Of a stretch of DNA of 64,000 bases, positions 1-9,902 are shown one piece after another. Origin of the DNA: Apiospora phragmitis (taxonomy: Eukaryota > Ascomycota > Sordariomycetes > Amphisphaeriales > Apiosporaceae). Made by a program: the position numbers and the translations under genes. Under the pieces are notes generated by a model that was not told the origin of the DNA, did no database searches, and worked only from the letters and a program-made list of their open reading frames with translations. The stretch lies in contig JAQQWL010000010.1 of assembly GCA_038363925.1 (NCBI GenBank), positions 1 to 64,000 of the forward strand, in the 5' to 3' direction. Within the stretch, counting starts at the first letter, position 1, and the number at the start of each line of letters is the position of its first letter.

Positions 1-103
1 ACCCTAACCCTAACCCTAACCCTGACCCTAACCCTAACCCTGACCCTAACCCTAACCCTAACCCTAACCCTAACCCTGACCCTGACCCTAACCCTAACCC
101 TAA
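1..103. repeat. Telomere repeat array (CCCTAA)n with CCCTGA variants
   Basis: After one leading A there are 17 consecutive 6-bp units, ending at 103. Thirteen are CCCTAA and four are CCCTGA (20-25, 38-43, 74-79, 80-85). This is the C-rich strand of the standard TTAGGG fungal telomere, read inward from the chromosome end, so the window starts at the left chromosome terminus. The array runs straight into unique sequence with no recognisable subtelomeric repeat or helicase gene. Confidence 0.97.
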
Positions 104-283
104 GTTCTGGAGACCGGGGCAGAGACCAAAGACGCGGTGCCTTCTCCGCCTCATCCTCGCTAACCACTGGGAAAAGGACCGACAAGCTCGACTCCGTCAT
201 CTCCGTCCTCCCTTGCCGTCAACCCATCCCACTCCTCCAATCGGCCCGTTGCGACGACAGGCCCTGTCGGTAACCAGTAATGT

Positions 284-1567
284 CTAGTCTCCCATGGGCA
301 TTCCCGGGATTGAAGTGAGCCCTGTGCACATGGTGGTCAGTACAGAAGGCAGCTGATGTGCCCCCATGGTATGATGTTATTGATCGCATGGCAACAACAC
401 TTACATCCGTCAACATCTTCATCAACAGTGGGTAGTTTCGTGCACCCAATTGATTCCTCGACCGACTGCGACTTCAGCGTGCTGCACTCGCTGCCGTTGC
501 AGCGGGCGTCCATGGCACGCTGGAGAGAATCGTCTTTCCAGCCGAAGACGTAGTCGCCATGTTGGGTGTACCCGTTCCTGTGCATCCAGCTCTTAGCAAC
601 GTCCTCTGCCAATTGAAGCCTAGAGCAGAACGGAAGAATACTCACTTATCGTTGGTGCTCCAGAAGAAAGGCTGGGACCCGTCTTCTGGCCACAGGTCTT
701 TGTCGTTAAAGGGACGGGTCTGCGATGTTCGCCAAGTCAGTCAGTGTGCTTGCTCATCGAAGGGCAGGACCCTCTCCGACGCTGCCGGCCTGATGTAACT
801 TCAAAATACAACGGGAGACGTACATCCCACATAACTTCAAGCATAACTTGAGGTATCTTGACGGGGTGATTGCTCGGGCAGACACCGTCCGCGCCGACGT
901 CGTAGGACCCGGAGGCGGGATAGGCCACGTGACTCTTGTGGTCAGGGCTGTCTAGGTTCTGCCCGTCCCAGCAGGTCGGGAAGGTGATGACCGAGCGCAG
1001 ACCGCCGGGGCAGAATTCGTTGGGCAGGGCCTGACTGTCGGGCGCGGCGCAGTTGAGGTGGCTTGCCTCGCCTGTCTCCGGCATGCAGCGATGGCAGACC
1101 TTGCGCGTCGGGCCCGGCGCGTCTAGAGCGGCATCCCCGACCAGCATGCGGAAGCCGGGCTTGAAGGCCGTGACGTTCGCCGTGGCGTCGGGCGAGGGGA
1201 TGTAGTAGACGGTGATGCCGCCGTGGCCCTCGAGGAAGAGGTTCGGGAACTGCTGTACGCGCTTGTAGGTGCCGTTGCGGGCGCGGAAGAAGAGCACGGC
1301 GGTCCAGTAGTTGGACAGGTCCTCGGAGAAGGTGCAGCTCGTGCACGTCGACAGGCTGGGCAGGTCGTGTGTCGCCGGGTCCATCGAGGCGTTGAAGGAG
1401 TTGCCGCCGACGATCTGGTGCAGGTGCGGCGACGGGATCGAGCCGGGCGTGACCAGGGGGTCGAGGCGCTCGACCACGAGCTGGTTGCACTGGAACCGCA
1501 GCATGGGCAGCATCTGCCCGGAGCCGTGCCCCATCCAAACCGCCAGAGATAGAGCTTTCCAATGCAT
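284..1567 (-). CDS. DUF1996 domain secreted protein
   Basis: A four-exon gene: 1567-824, 719-646, 577-405, 321-284. The introns are 104, 68 and 83 bp with GTACGT, GTGAGT and GTAAGT donors and CAG acceptors. The spliced length is 1,029 nt, or 342 residues plus stop, with no internal stop. The product has a short hydrophobic N-terminus, plausibly a signal peptide ending near SGQ. It then shows the DUF1996 hallmarks: MLRFQCNQLVVERLDPLV, a PSPHLHQIVGGNSF motif, paired cysteines (CTSC, CHRC), FPTCWDG, GDYVFGWKDDSLQ, and a DEDVDGWLTSIPG end produced only by the third splice. DUF1996 proteins are secreted or wall-associated with unknown biochemistry. The gene points away from the telomere, and its stop codon is only about 180 bp from the array. 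Confidence 0.88.
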
Positions 1568-2911
1568 TTTCGACGATGATGATGCTGTTACTGTGTATTA
1601 ATGGTATACTTGTAGAGCCAAAGCTGTGTCATATGCCAACGTCTACAGTGAGATTTATCTGAATCCACGTGAAGAAGGCCCCTGAAATCCGAGGCCAGTA
1701 AAGCTTCATCAGCCGAGCCATGTGCCGCTGCCAGATGGGTATTGACTGCATGATCTCCAAGTCTTCATTAATTACTCGTTGGGCTCTCCTCCAACCATCT
1801 GTAGATTAAATTATTTGAGCCGGGCCGGGTAATTTCGAGGCTGGACAGTTTTCCCCGAGTTATCTGCGACCCCAACTATCTTCCAATGACAGACCTAATC
1901 ATCATCTTATCGCTTTCATCATTCTGCAACTGACGCTACGCGGCCTGCAGCGACTGGGGGTTGTGGAAGGCTTCCCCGGCACATAAGACAGTAGCTGGCG
2001 TCCTCTTCCACGTTGTGAGTAGGCAGAACTCAATAAGGACATTGATCTTGAAGACCCCCACTGTGATATGACTTGGAGATGTTATGGGTCAGTGAAGCCA
2101 ACTTGCATTTCTGGTCTTGTTGCAAGCTCAAGTCTTCTGTACTTTAGCCCTGAGTCTCCTGTAGCAATGTTGTTCCGCCTGGAGAGAATACTGCACCTCA
2201 GCAGTCTGCTTGAGATCATGCCGTTGATATTCATGACTTCGGAGCTGCATTCATGAACATTCACAAGCGCCAGACTCGACATAGTGCCATCCGATATTGG
2301 TCGACACTACATTAAGTGCTTTCCGGTTGATGGACTTTCTACCCCTATTGGCACATGACCGAGCAGCCTGACTGTGACTGCCAACATGAAACCGTCAACC
2401 TTTTGCAAATTGCTCGGCAATGCACGTGAATGACGAAGATGATAGCCCGCACAGCAGCACGCCACATCCAAGTACTGTACTTGACACCGTGTGGCTGAGA
2501 TCCGGAGGCATTGGTTTTCTCGGAGCAACTGTCTGATTTCACAGTGCGCCTTTCGGACTAACTGTCCCTTCAAGCCGTTATCACCGATCTCCGCGTCGTT
2601 GCCTATCTTGCCGTACCAACAGTAAGCACTATTCCAGATCAGGACGCTCAGCCAGCGGTTCGAGTCTCTGCAAGATACCGACATCACGGATACGAGCTTT
2701 CCACCATTATCAGCTGCTTATCGTCACAGCAAGACGTGACTTCCGCATACGTCGGGTTTCGGGAAGCCAATAGCAACTGCCCAGATCACAACCAGAGTAC
2801 CAATAACGTCACTCTTGCTTCTGGACTGCCAATAGTCGCTCATTCTCCTCTATCCCACAGTGGACCATCGCTTGCAACTGCCTGTCTCTTCATACATATA
2901 ACAACAGCATC
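1568..2911. other. Intergenic region, no supported gene
   Basis: This 1.3-kb stretch has normal base composition and separates the divergent DUF1996 and NACHT genes. Open frames here are short, overlap on both strands and show no recognisable motif. It presumably holds both promoters; I see no clear element to assign. Confidence 0.6.
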
Positions 2912-5900
2912 ATGATGGAGCAGCAAGATCTCATTGTCAGCTTCTGGCAGACGACCCAGCGTCTCCTCCAATTTGCTGCATCTGGGAGCCAGGCAGCGCA
3001 AGATCTTGATCTGAACGCCTGGATCAAGCGTTATGAAAGCCTGGTGCTGCAGCTCACGGGTGGGGACTCCCAGGAGGACAGGGCATGCTGGAAGATCGCG
3101 CGGGATATCCTGATCCGACTACGGAGACTATCTGCAACACCAGATACGCGACAAGGCGGCGTCCTCTTCACTGAACAAGACAAGGAGGCTCTCGACCGGC
3201 GATTGTTGGACATACAACAAAATATCAACGTCGCGCCGGAATCCGTGCCGGCTGCAGAGTGAGTCGATGATGCAAATGCCTACCTCGCAGTTGGGCAGCA
3301 TGGCTGAGTTTGTTACTACAGCCGAACCGTCACTTTCCTTGCAGACACGCTTTCGGGGGTCCAGGTCAGCAATCCGACTCCAAAAACATCCCCAGCAGAC
3401 CATGGAGCAGACACGGCAGCTATTTCGGGCATGCAGACGCCCCCACGCGGGTTCAACAAAGGCGTACTCCAGGATTTCATCCTCGAAAGCTTGAGTTTCA
3501 AGTCCATGGCTTTCCGGGAACAGGACATTGAGCAGGCTCATGGCACTTCTTTCGACTGGATCTTCCACGACCATGCCGGCGATTCGCATCCCAGCTTCTC
3601 GGAGTGGCTCTCGACGACAAAGCTGGGGAACATATACTGGAATAGGACGAGTCGCACCTGACTGACTAACCCGAAGTATTCTGCTAACCTGTCAAAGTTA
3701 CTGGAAAGCCCGGCTCGGGCAAGTCGACCCTGATTCGGTATCTTTCGGGTCACAGGACGACCATCCGCCTGGTCCACGCCTGGGCCGGTAACCCGCACGT
3801 CACGGTGGCCGGTTTCTACTTCTGGACGAGCGGGTCGCAAGAACAGCGTTCCCAGACCGGGCTGTTGCGCTCGCTCCTATTCCAGCTCCTGTCGACGAAA
3901 CCAGACCTCATCGTCCAGGAACTCCCGCATCTGTGGCGAAAGCTGGCCTCGATGACCAGCAAAGAACGGGTCGCCACCGAGATCGAATGGTCCATATCGG
4001 AGCTCATGGGGGGTTTCTCCACCTTCCTCCGCCTCGGGCTCTCGGACACCAATCTCTGCCTGTTTGTGGACGGGCTGGACGAGTTCCAGGGGGACCACGA
4101 GGCCATCATCCACTTCTTCCGGGGCCTCGCCGAGGGCGACCAGGGCTCCCAGATCAAGCTGTGCCTCTCATCTCGGCCCTGGCCGGTGTTTGAGCGCGCG
4201 TTCGAGTACGCCGTGCCGAACCTGAAGCTGCAGGCCTCCAACTTCTAGGACATGATGCGCTACACCATCGACAAGCTCAGCAGCAACGAGAACGTGCGCT
4301 CGGCGATGATGCAGGAGACGGACCTCGCACGGCAGCTAGTCCAGACGACTGTCGAAATGGCCGGCGGCGTCTTTCTCTGGGTGCGGCTGGCCGTGGATGA
4401 ATTGGTTCACCGATTCGACCACGCCGGGGTTAAGATTGCCGACATGCGCCCCTACGTCAGCGCTCTGCCAACCGAGCTCGATAGCCTGTTTGAAGTGTTC
4501 GTGTTCGACAACCAGTCTCAAGAAACGCAGGCAGAGACGTCGCGACTGTTCCAGCTGGTGCGCGCCGGGAAATTGTTGCCGACTACGTTCAGGATGACTC
4601 GGCCACGTCCCTGTCTCTCTGGGAACTGGCATTTGCTATTCATGGCGGCGAAGACGACCTGACTGCATTGGAACGTGACGTGCAGCAGGATCCCGAGCAA
4701 CAGGCCACCCAACGATGCGCTGATGCTCGATCCTGGGCCTTGAGCCGCTCCGTCGGTCTTCTGGAAGTCCATCTCCGAAGCGGCCGTAGATCCCACCGAG
4801 CAAGGTCAGGCTTGGAGGAACTCGCACAGAGCCGCGTCACCTATCTCCACCGGACCGTTCGGGACTGGGTCATCCTGTCTCCGGGAGACCAGGTCTGGCA
4901 TCGTCTGCAGAGCGCAGGTGACGTTAACGAGACGGACGTATTCGACCCGCATCTCCGCCTGCTGCGCTCTTACATCCTCCAGACGAAGCATCCGCTCGAG
5001 GAGCCCGAACGCCATCGCCGACTGGACGAATGGTATCCCGGCATTGCGCTGGCGCTGACCCACGCGCGGTACGTGGAACAGGACCCCCAGAAACTACAGG
5101 TCCGGTTCATCGGCGAGGTGGAGAGGACAATCTCCTGGTACTGGGTCTCGCGGGGCCCGGAGGTGACTGATAACTGGGCGAGGAACTCGTTCGGGACGTA
5201 CGAGGAGCGGCACGGCAACAAGCTCATCATCCCCCATGCCTACCTCGCTCTCTGTACCAGATTTGGCCTGCAACACTATGTGATCTATGCGCTGAAGAAA
5301 CTAGCGGCCGAGCCACCCAAAGGTAACGATGGGCATGAGGTGGATGCTGAGCCTAAAGAAGAACTTCCCGTGGAAGAAACCCCGCTACTTTACCGAGCCC
5401 TGGAGTCTCTCTGCTCGCGCCAAAAAACCATCTACCCCCTTTCGAGCCTGTCCTTTGTGAATACGATTCTCGAGGCCTCGGAGAAGTACGCCTCGCATCC
5501 GAAGCTGTCCGGTCTCCTTGGCCGCCTGAACACGCCGTCGTGGTCGTCGCCCCTGATGAAGAGGAAGCATGTCACGACGTGGATCATGGTCCTCCGGCAC
5601 CTCCGAGACGCCAAGCGCCGCGGCTGGATCGAGCGGTTCGATGTCGACCCGCTCGGAACGGAGAGGTGGACCGCCATTGTCGAGTGCCTCCTCCGGCGGG
5701 GCGGGGCGGACCGACAGGCCGTCATACCCGGCGACGGCTGGGACCCGGAGACGAGCGCGGCGGGAGTGCTGGGGTGTGGGGGGCTCCTGGACAAGTATGC
5801 CGACGTTTGGGCGGAGGAGCGGCTGGTGCCGTTGTTTGGGGGTGTGGCAGGGGCTACTACACCAAAAAGGAATGTCGCTGAGCGGTCTGCGGGCAAGCAA

Positions 5901-5936
5901 AGTCGGCTGGAGCATATTTTTGCTTCACCGAGATGA
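2912..5936 (+). pseudogene. NACHT-domain NLR-type STAND NTPase, decayed
   Basis: A homologue of fungal NOD-like receptors, which use a NACHT nucleotide switch in heterokaryon incompatibility and immunity-like responses. Exon 1 is 2912-3258; intron 3259-3369; exon 2 runs from 3370; the next exon begins at 3698. Seen in order: a helical N-terminus, an S-F-D-W-I-F linker, Walker A GKPGSGKST (about 3703), Walker B CLFVDGLDE, LSSRPW, a C-terminal RVTYLHRTVRDW block and a helical tail. Three lesions are visible. (1) The expected donor at 3642 reads AT instead of GT, although branch site TGCTAACC and acceptor AAAG (3697) are intact. (2) An in-frame TAG sits at 4246-4248, where CAG is expected. (3) A one-base deletion lies near 4566. 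Frame arithmetic over the three segments gives about 952 residues if the deletion is allowed for. A weak in-frame donor at 3651 would bypass lesion 1. Confidence 0.82.
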
Positions 5937-6618
5937 GCTTGAAGGGAAATACGGTGGTTCAATGGGTTAGGGAGTTCAATATTGGGCACCTGTCTACCCC
6001 ACTGATGTTCGGGCGTCAATATCTCTAAAAGATTCGGTGAAAGGGTCCATTGAACAGACGCCAACAACCCCTGTCGGCATCGGCCGGGCCAGTGTGTGGA
6101 ATGGCCGAGCTCTTAGTCCACTGTGGGGGATAGTGGCCAGCTAGCCAAGTAGCATAGGTAGGTAGGTTTGCATTCGCCGTCTCTCCGACTCAGCTGAGGA
6201 TGAGATGCCTCCTTATTATCAGGCCTCGCGGAGTTATTTCAATGCTGGAGTGAAGAAAAGGGGTCTAGATAATTAGTCCAAGGCTCGGAGATTACTCGAT
6301 ATCAGGTTAGCCTCTTAGCAGATTTCAAATTTCTGCCTGGCTTTAGTCTACTTCCAGCCACGACCTGGCGCGCTTATGCTTAACTCGCCCAAACTAGAGT
6401 ACACCAAGAGAGTCAGAGGCTGGCTGAGAAAAAACCGACTAGTCTAGACCTAAGTTATAGCTGCTATTCGACTAGCGTAGATGAGAGGCTCCTGGCGAGC
6501 ATTCAGGCAATATAATCGTCGTGTCTTTCTGTAAATTGTTCCCAATTATTCACTTTCCTTGGCAACCCCGTTCACTCTTTCAAACACACCCGGTAATACA
6601 CTACACTCATTCTACATC
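5937..6618. other. Intergenic region, no supported gene
   Basis: A 0.7-kb spacer between the NACHT pseudogene and the secreted Thr-rich protein gene. No coding frame, RNA gene or repeat is recognisable. It should contain the promoter of the downstream gene, but I cannot point to a convincing core element. Confidence 0.55.
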
Positions 6619-7548
6619 ATGCGCTTCACCACTGTGGCCGCTCTCATCTCTGGGGGTGCTGCCTCTGCCATCCTCACGGCTTTCGAGACCTCCTTTGCCA
6701 CCGAGATAGTTACGACCGCCACGGCAACGGTGACGCAAGTCAACCCGCCTAACCCGCCTGCGAAACGCAAGAAGGAGAGAAGCGACGCTTGCAAGAGACG
6801 CTCGAGTGGAACGTCCGCCTCGCAGACCTCCTTATCCTCTGTTAATTCCATCTCAGCCACCTCGGCAACCCCTTCGCCAGCCGGGCCCGTATGCACAGTC
6901 ACCGTCACGGCCGCCGCCTTGAACACCACCTTGAACACCACCACCACCGTGACGGTTACTGGAAGCGCCATTGCTACCGCTGTCGAGACGGTCACGTCCT
7001 TGGTCATTGCTAGGGACACCGTAACTATTAGCACAACGGATGTTGTGACCACTGTCGTCCCGACCACCATGGCTGTTACGGCCACGACCGTCGTGACGGA
7101 TCTTCCACCCCCTGCGACCCCCACCTTCATATTGAAGGCAGTCAGCGGCAGCGTTACTGGCCAGTATCTGAAATTTTCTGGTGGCGCTACCATCAACTTT
7201 TCCCCGCTTGCGTTCCAAGCAGCCTCTTTCCTTCTGAAAGACAATGGTTCTCTGCTCCCTATAGTCCATGCACAATTTCTCCCCGACAATGTCGCGTATT
7301 ACTATCCCACTCCCCAAGACTTCAACTACTTCACCTACGGCGATCCTAACTATCTGGCCGTTTTCGGCCGTGTTCCTGCGTCTTGTCAATTGGCTGGCCC
7401 GACGACGATCGGAAGTACGGGGTCTTTCACGTGCCCGAAGGGCGGCAATGCCGCATCTCAGCTTGGGTACCGCAACGGGTGCTTGTCGCTCCAAACAAGT
7501 ACTGGACCGGACGACTTTATTTCGGTGGAATACAAGGTGCTATCATAG
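6619..7548 (+). CDS. Secreted threonine-rich protein of unknown function
   Basis: A single-exon ORF of 309 residues starting at the ATG in CATCATGCG, chosen because it opens directly with the signal peptide MRFTTVAALISGGAASA; an upstream in-frame ATG (6559) lacks this. Residues about 20-175 are Thr/Ser/Val-rich with repeated TVTVT/TTTV motifs, a typical O-glycosylated stalk. A basic KRKKERSDACKRR stretch near residue 50 could be a processing site. The C-terminal half (about 180-309) looks globular, with phenylalanine- and tyrosine-rich segments, three cysteines and no named domain I can recognise. No transmembrane segment or clear GPI signal is visible at the C-terminus. The gene appears intact. 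Confidence 0.75.
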   Translation: MRFTTVAALISGGAASAILTAFETSFATEIVTTATATVTQVNPPNPPAKRKKERSDACKRRSSGTSASQTSLSSVNSISATSATPSPAGPVCTVTVTAAALNTTLNTTTTVTVTGSAIATAVETVTSLVIARDTVTISTTDVVTTVVPTTMAVTATTVVTDLPPPATPTFILKAVSGSVTGQYLKFSGGATINFSPLAFQAASFLLKDNGSLLPIVHAQFLPDNVAYYYPTPQDFNYFTYGDPNYLAVFGRVPASCQLAGPTTIGSTGSFTCPKGGNAASQLGYRNGCLSLQTSTGPDDFISVEYKVLS

Positions 7549-7802
7549 GGTTCCGAGTTAGACAACTAGTCGGATAATACGGGACGGTAAAAAGGAACTA
7601 GCTCGACGCTCGGGGACTAAACTGATATACATTTTAATGAAATATATGGTGATTCCTTTCTTCATGTCGCTTCTCTGTAAGATTGAACACTAGGTAATGA
7701 GGCAGCCACTGCGCAGCCACATGGTGGGGTCAGCCCCCGGACTTGACATTCAACGACCAACAGTGCTGCGGATAGACTTGAGAATCTGTAACCCTCTCCA
7801 TC

Positions 7803-8341
7803 ATGTCTAACAGCACCACCCATCCTCGCATCGCTCCCGGCGACCATGAAGCTTTCATGGACTATGCCTTATCCTGCGCCCGGCTCTCCCCGCCCGGTCC
7901 CGATAAATTCTGTGTGGGGGCCGTCCTGATCGATGCCGAGAAGAACGAAATACTGTCGACGGGCTACTCGCTGAAGCTGCCCGCGACAGACCTGGCGACC
8001 CCGGCACCACCCACGCCGAACACTGCTGCCTCATCAAGATTGCCGAGAAATACGGGGTTTCCGAAGCAGAGCTCAATTACAGATTACCCAGGAACACGGT
8101 TCTGTACACCACCATGGAGCCGTGCAATGAGAGATTGAGTAGAAACCGAACATGCGTGGAAAGAATACTTGCGCTCAAGGTTGTAGTGAAGACAGTCTAC
8201 GTCGGCATCAAGGAGCCTGGGACTTTCATTGAGAATAACCAGGGTCAAGAACGACTGGAGGCTGCGGCTGTGATGATCATCCGATTGGAAAGCATGGAGG
8301 ATCGGATCATGGAAGTCTCGATGGCCGGGCACGAGAAGTGA
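7803..8341 (+). pseudogene. Cytidine/deoxycytidylate-type zinc deaminase with one frameshift
   Basis: The start is ATG 7803. The first 60 codons encode an N-terminal deaminase fold (HEAFMDYALSCARL, FCVGAVLID, LSTGYSL). At about 7983 the frame slips: one base appears to be missing in CTGCCCGCGACAG. The continuing frame (7985-8341) then holds the catalytic signature intact: THAEHCC (zinc His and proton-donor Glu) and PCNERLSRNRTC (two zinc cysteines). The combined length is 179 residues, normal for this family, which deaminates cytosine nucleosides or riboflavin-pathway pyrimidines. The lesion lies before the active site, so the annotated short ORF would be inactive. A sequencing error is a real alternative, as everything after the slip is well conserved. 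Confidence 0.8.
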
Positions 8342-8534
8342 ATATTGTACGCTGTTCTTCGCACGTTGCAGTTGGTTGTGCATGGTTTTCATGCACCAAT
8401 CTGATTAGGAATCCACTTGTCAGTACCAATGAGCTTAACCCCTCTCCATTTCAGTTGCTTCACATGCCTTTCCGATGGAATCTTGAGCTGACACCTGATT
8501 GCCCACCACATCTTCAGACACAAACCCACGAATC

Positions 8535-9768
8535 ATGAACGGCAACACCGAGGTCGACCCCCAGGTCCTTTCAGGTCTGTCTCAATGCCACCATACTGCT
8601 TTGCCCCCCTACTTACCACAACATACTTGCAGCCTTGCCCAGTGGGTGCCGCGTAACCTCTACCGTACCTCACGGTGTAAGCTTCTGGGCCAATACCGGG
8701 AAGATCGAGGTGGAACTGCAGGATGGCACGCCACAGTCGTTCTTCATCAAAGTACTTTCCGACGAAGCAGGTCAGCACATGGTCGCGGGGGAGTTCGAAT
8801 CCATGAAGGCAATCCACGCACTAGTACCTGAGTTTACGCCGGCGCCGCTTGCCCACGGCCCTTTCGAATCGGTCCCCGATACGCATTTCTTCTTGTGCAA
8901 GTTCCGGGAGATGATGAAGGAAATGCTGGAGCCACACAAGTTCGCCGCCCAGCTGGCCGCCCTCCACCAAAACAGCAAGTCGCCCAACGGCAAATTCGGT
9001 TTCCATACTACCACGTACAGTGGCAACCTGCCCCAGGTCACGGACTGGGAAGACAGCTGGGAAGTCTTCTTCACTGAGAGCTTGAAGTAGGCCCTCCAAT
9101 TTGAGCTGGAAGCAAAGGGGCCTGATCCCAAGTTCGACATCATGCTGCCGATTCTGTTTGACAAGGTCATTCCACGTATCTTGCGACCATTGGAGACCGA
9201 GGGCCGCACAGTGAAACGGTGTCTGGTCTATGGGGATCTTTGGTATGCCATCGACATGGAGACGGACCAATGTCTTGCCTTTGATGTATGCTGCTTCTAC
9301 GCGCATAACGAATGTGAGTAGGGACTCGCGCCTGATTCGGCAGTGGGCCGCCAGCAAGCTCGCTAAGATCCGATTCCTATTCCTTCTTCCCAGACGAGTT
9401 TGGCCAAGGGATGCCGGTCTGCAACAAGTTTGGGGCCGAATACCTCGCAGCATACCAATCTTACGTCCAAATATCTGATCCCGCAGAGGACTTCCAGGGT
9501 CGTCTGGACCTTTACAAGCTGTAGGCCGCTATTTGGCCCTTGGTTCTGTTCCTATCCGAAAGCTAACAACACTAGGAGTCTCAATACGCATGTCTCTGCC
9601 CTGTTCAGAGATAACCCGAACCTGAGAGACCAGTGAGCTATTCCAAGAACTCGGTGATGGTTCGACCAAGTGCTGACCTGTTGATCTAGGATGCTGGGGG
9701 ATATACGGGACTTGGTGGCCCGATATGGCTCTCAAGCAGAGAAGATCCCACCACCTCAACATTTATAG
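8535..9768 (+). pseudogene. Fructosamine-3-kinase-like protein, nonsense-mutated
   Basis: Five exons: 8535-8574, 8633-9313, 9394-9520, 9576-9632, 9690-9768, with canonical short introns. They total 984 nt in one frame. The protein resembles the fructosamine kinase / aminoglycoside-phosphotransferase fold, which phosphorylates ketosamine adducts: PHGVSFWANTG, the FFIKVLS lysine, HFFLCKFREM, NGKFGFHTTTYSGNLPQ, LRPLETEGRTVK and the FD...CCFYAHNE end. Two defects are seen. First, an in-frame TAG at 9088-9090 sits where a Gln codon would be one transition away. Second, the catalytic HGDLWYGN motif reads YGDLWYA, losing the Brønsted His and the Asn. Both the stop and the His change fit C-to-T. The TAG could only be bypassed by an unlikely splice inside a conserved segment. 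Nearest neighbours are the deaminase (194 bp upstream) and a convergent esterase. Confidence 0.8.
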
Positions 9769-9902
9769 GCCAATAGATCAGTGGCCGAGTCACAATTTCC
9801 AGTAGAGGTTAGCCTGGTGAGCGATGAAATGCCCGAGTGGACACTTTGGTCTTGCGTTTCTTCGTTTGCCAGTCTACATTATCTACCTATCCACTGGCCC
9901 TC

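Noticed and set aside
942..1562. 206-residue alternative minus-strand ORF
   Set aside because: It lies within the DUF1996 exon in another frame, is Arg/Pro/Ala-rich and lacks motifs; a GC-rich shadow frame.
9087..9100. GTAGGC at the premature TAG of the kinase gene as a genuine splice donor
   Set aside because: An intron starting here would remove conserved family sequence (ALQFELEAKG onward), and no acceptor restores the frame with the motifs intact.
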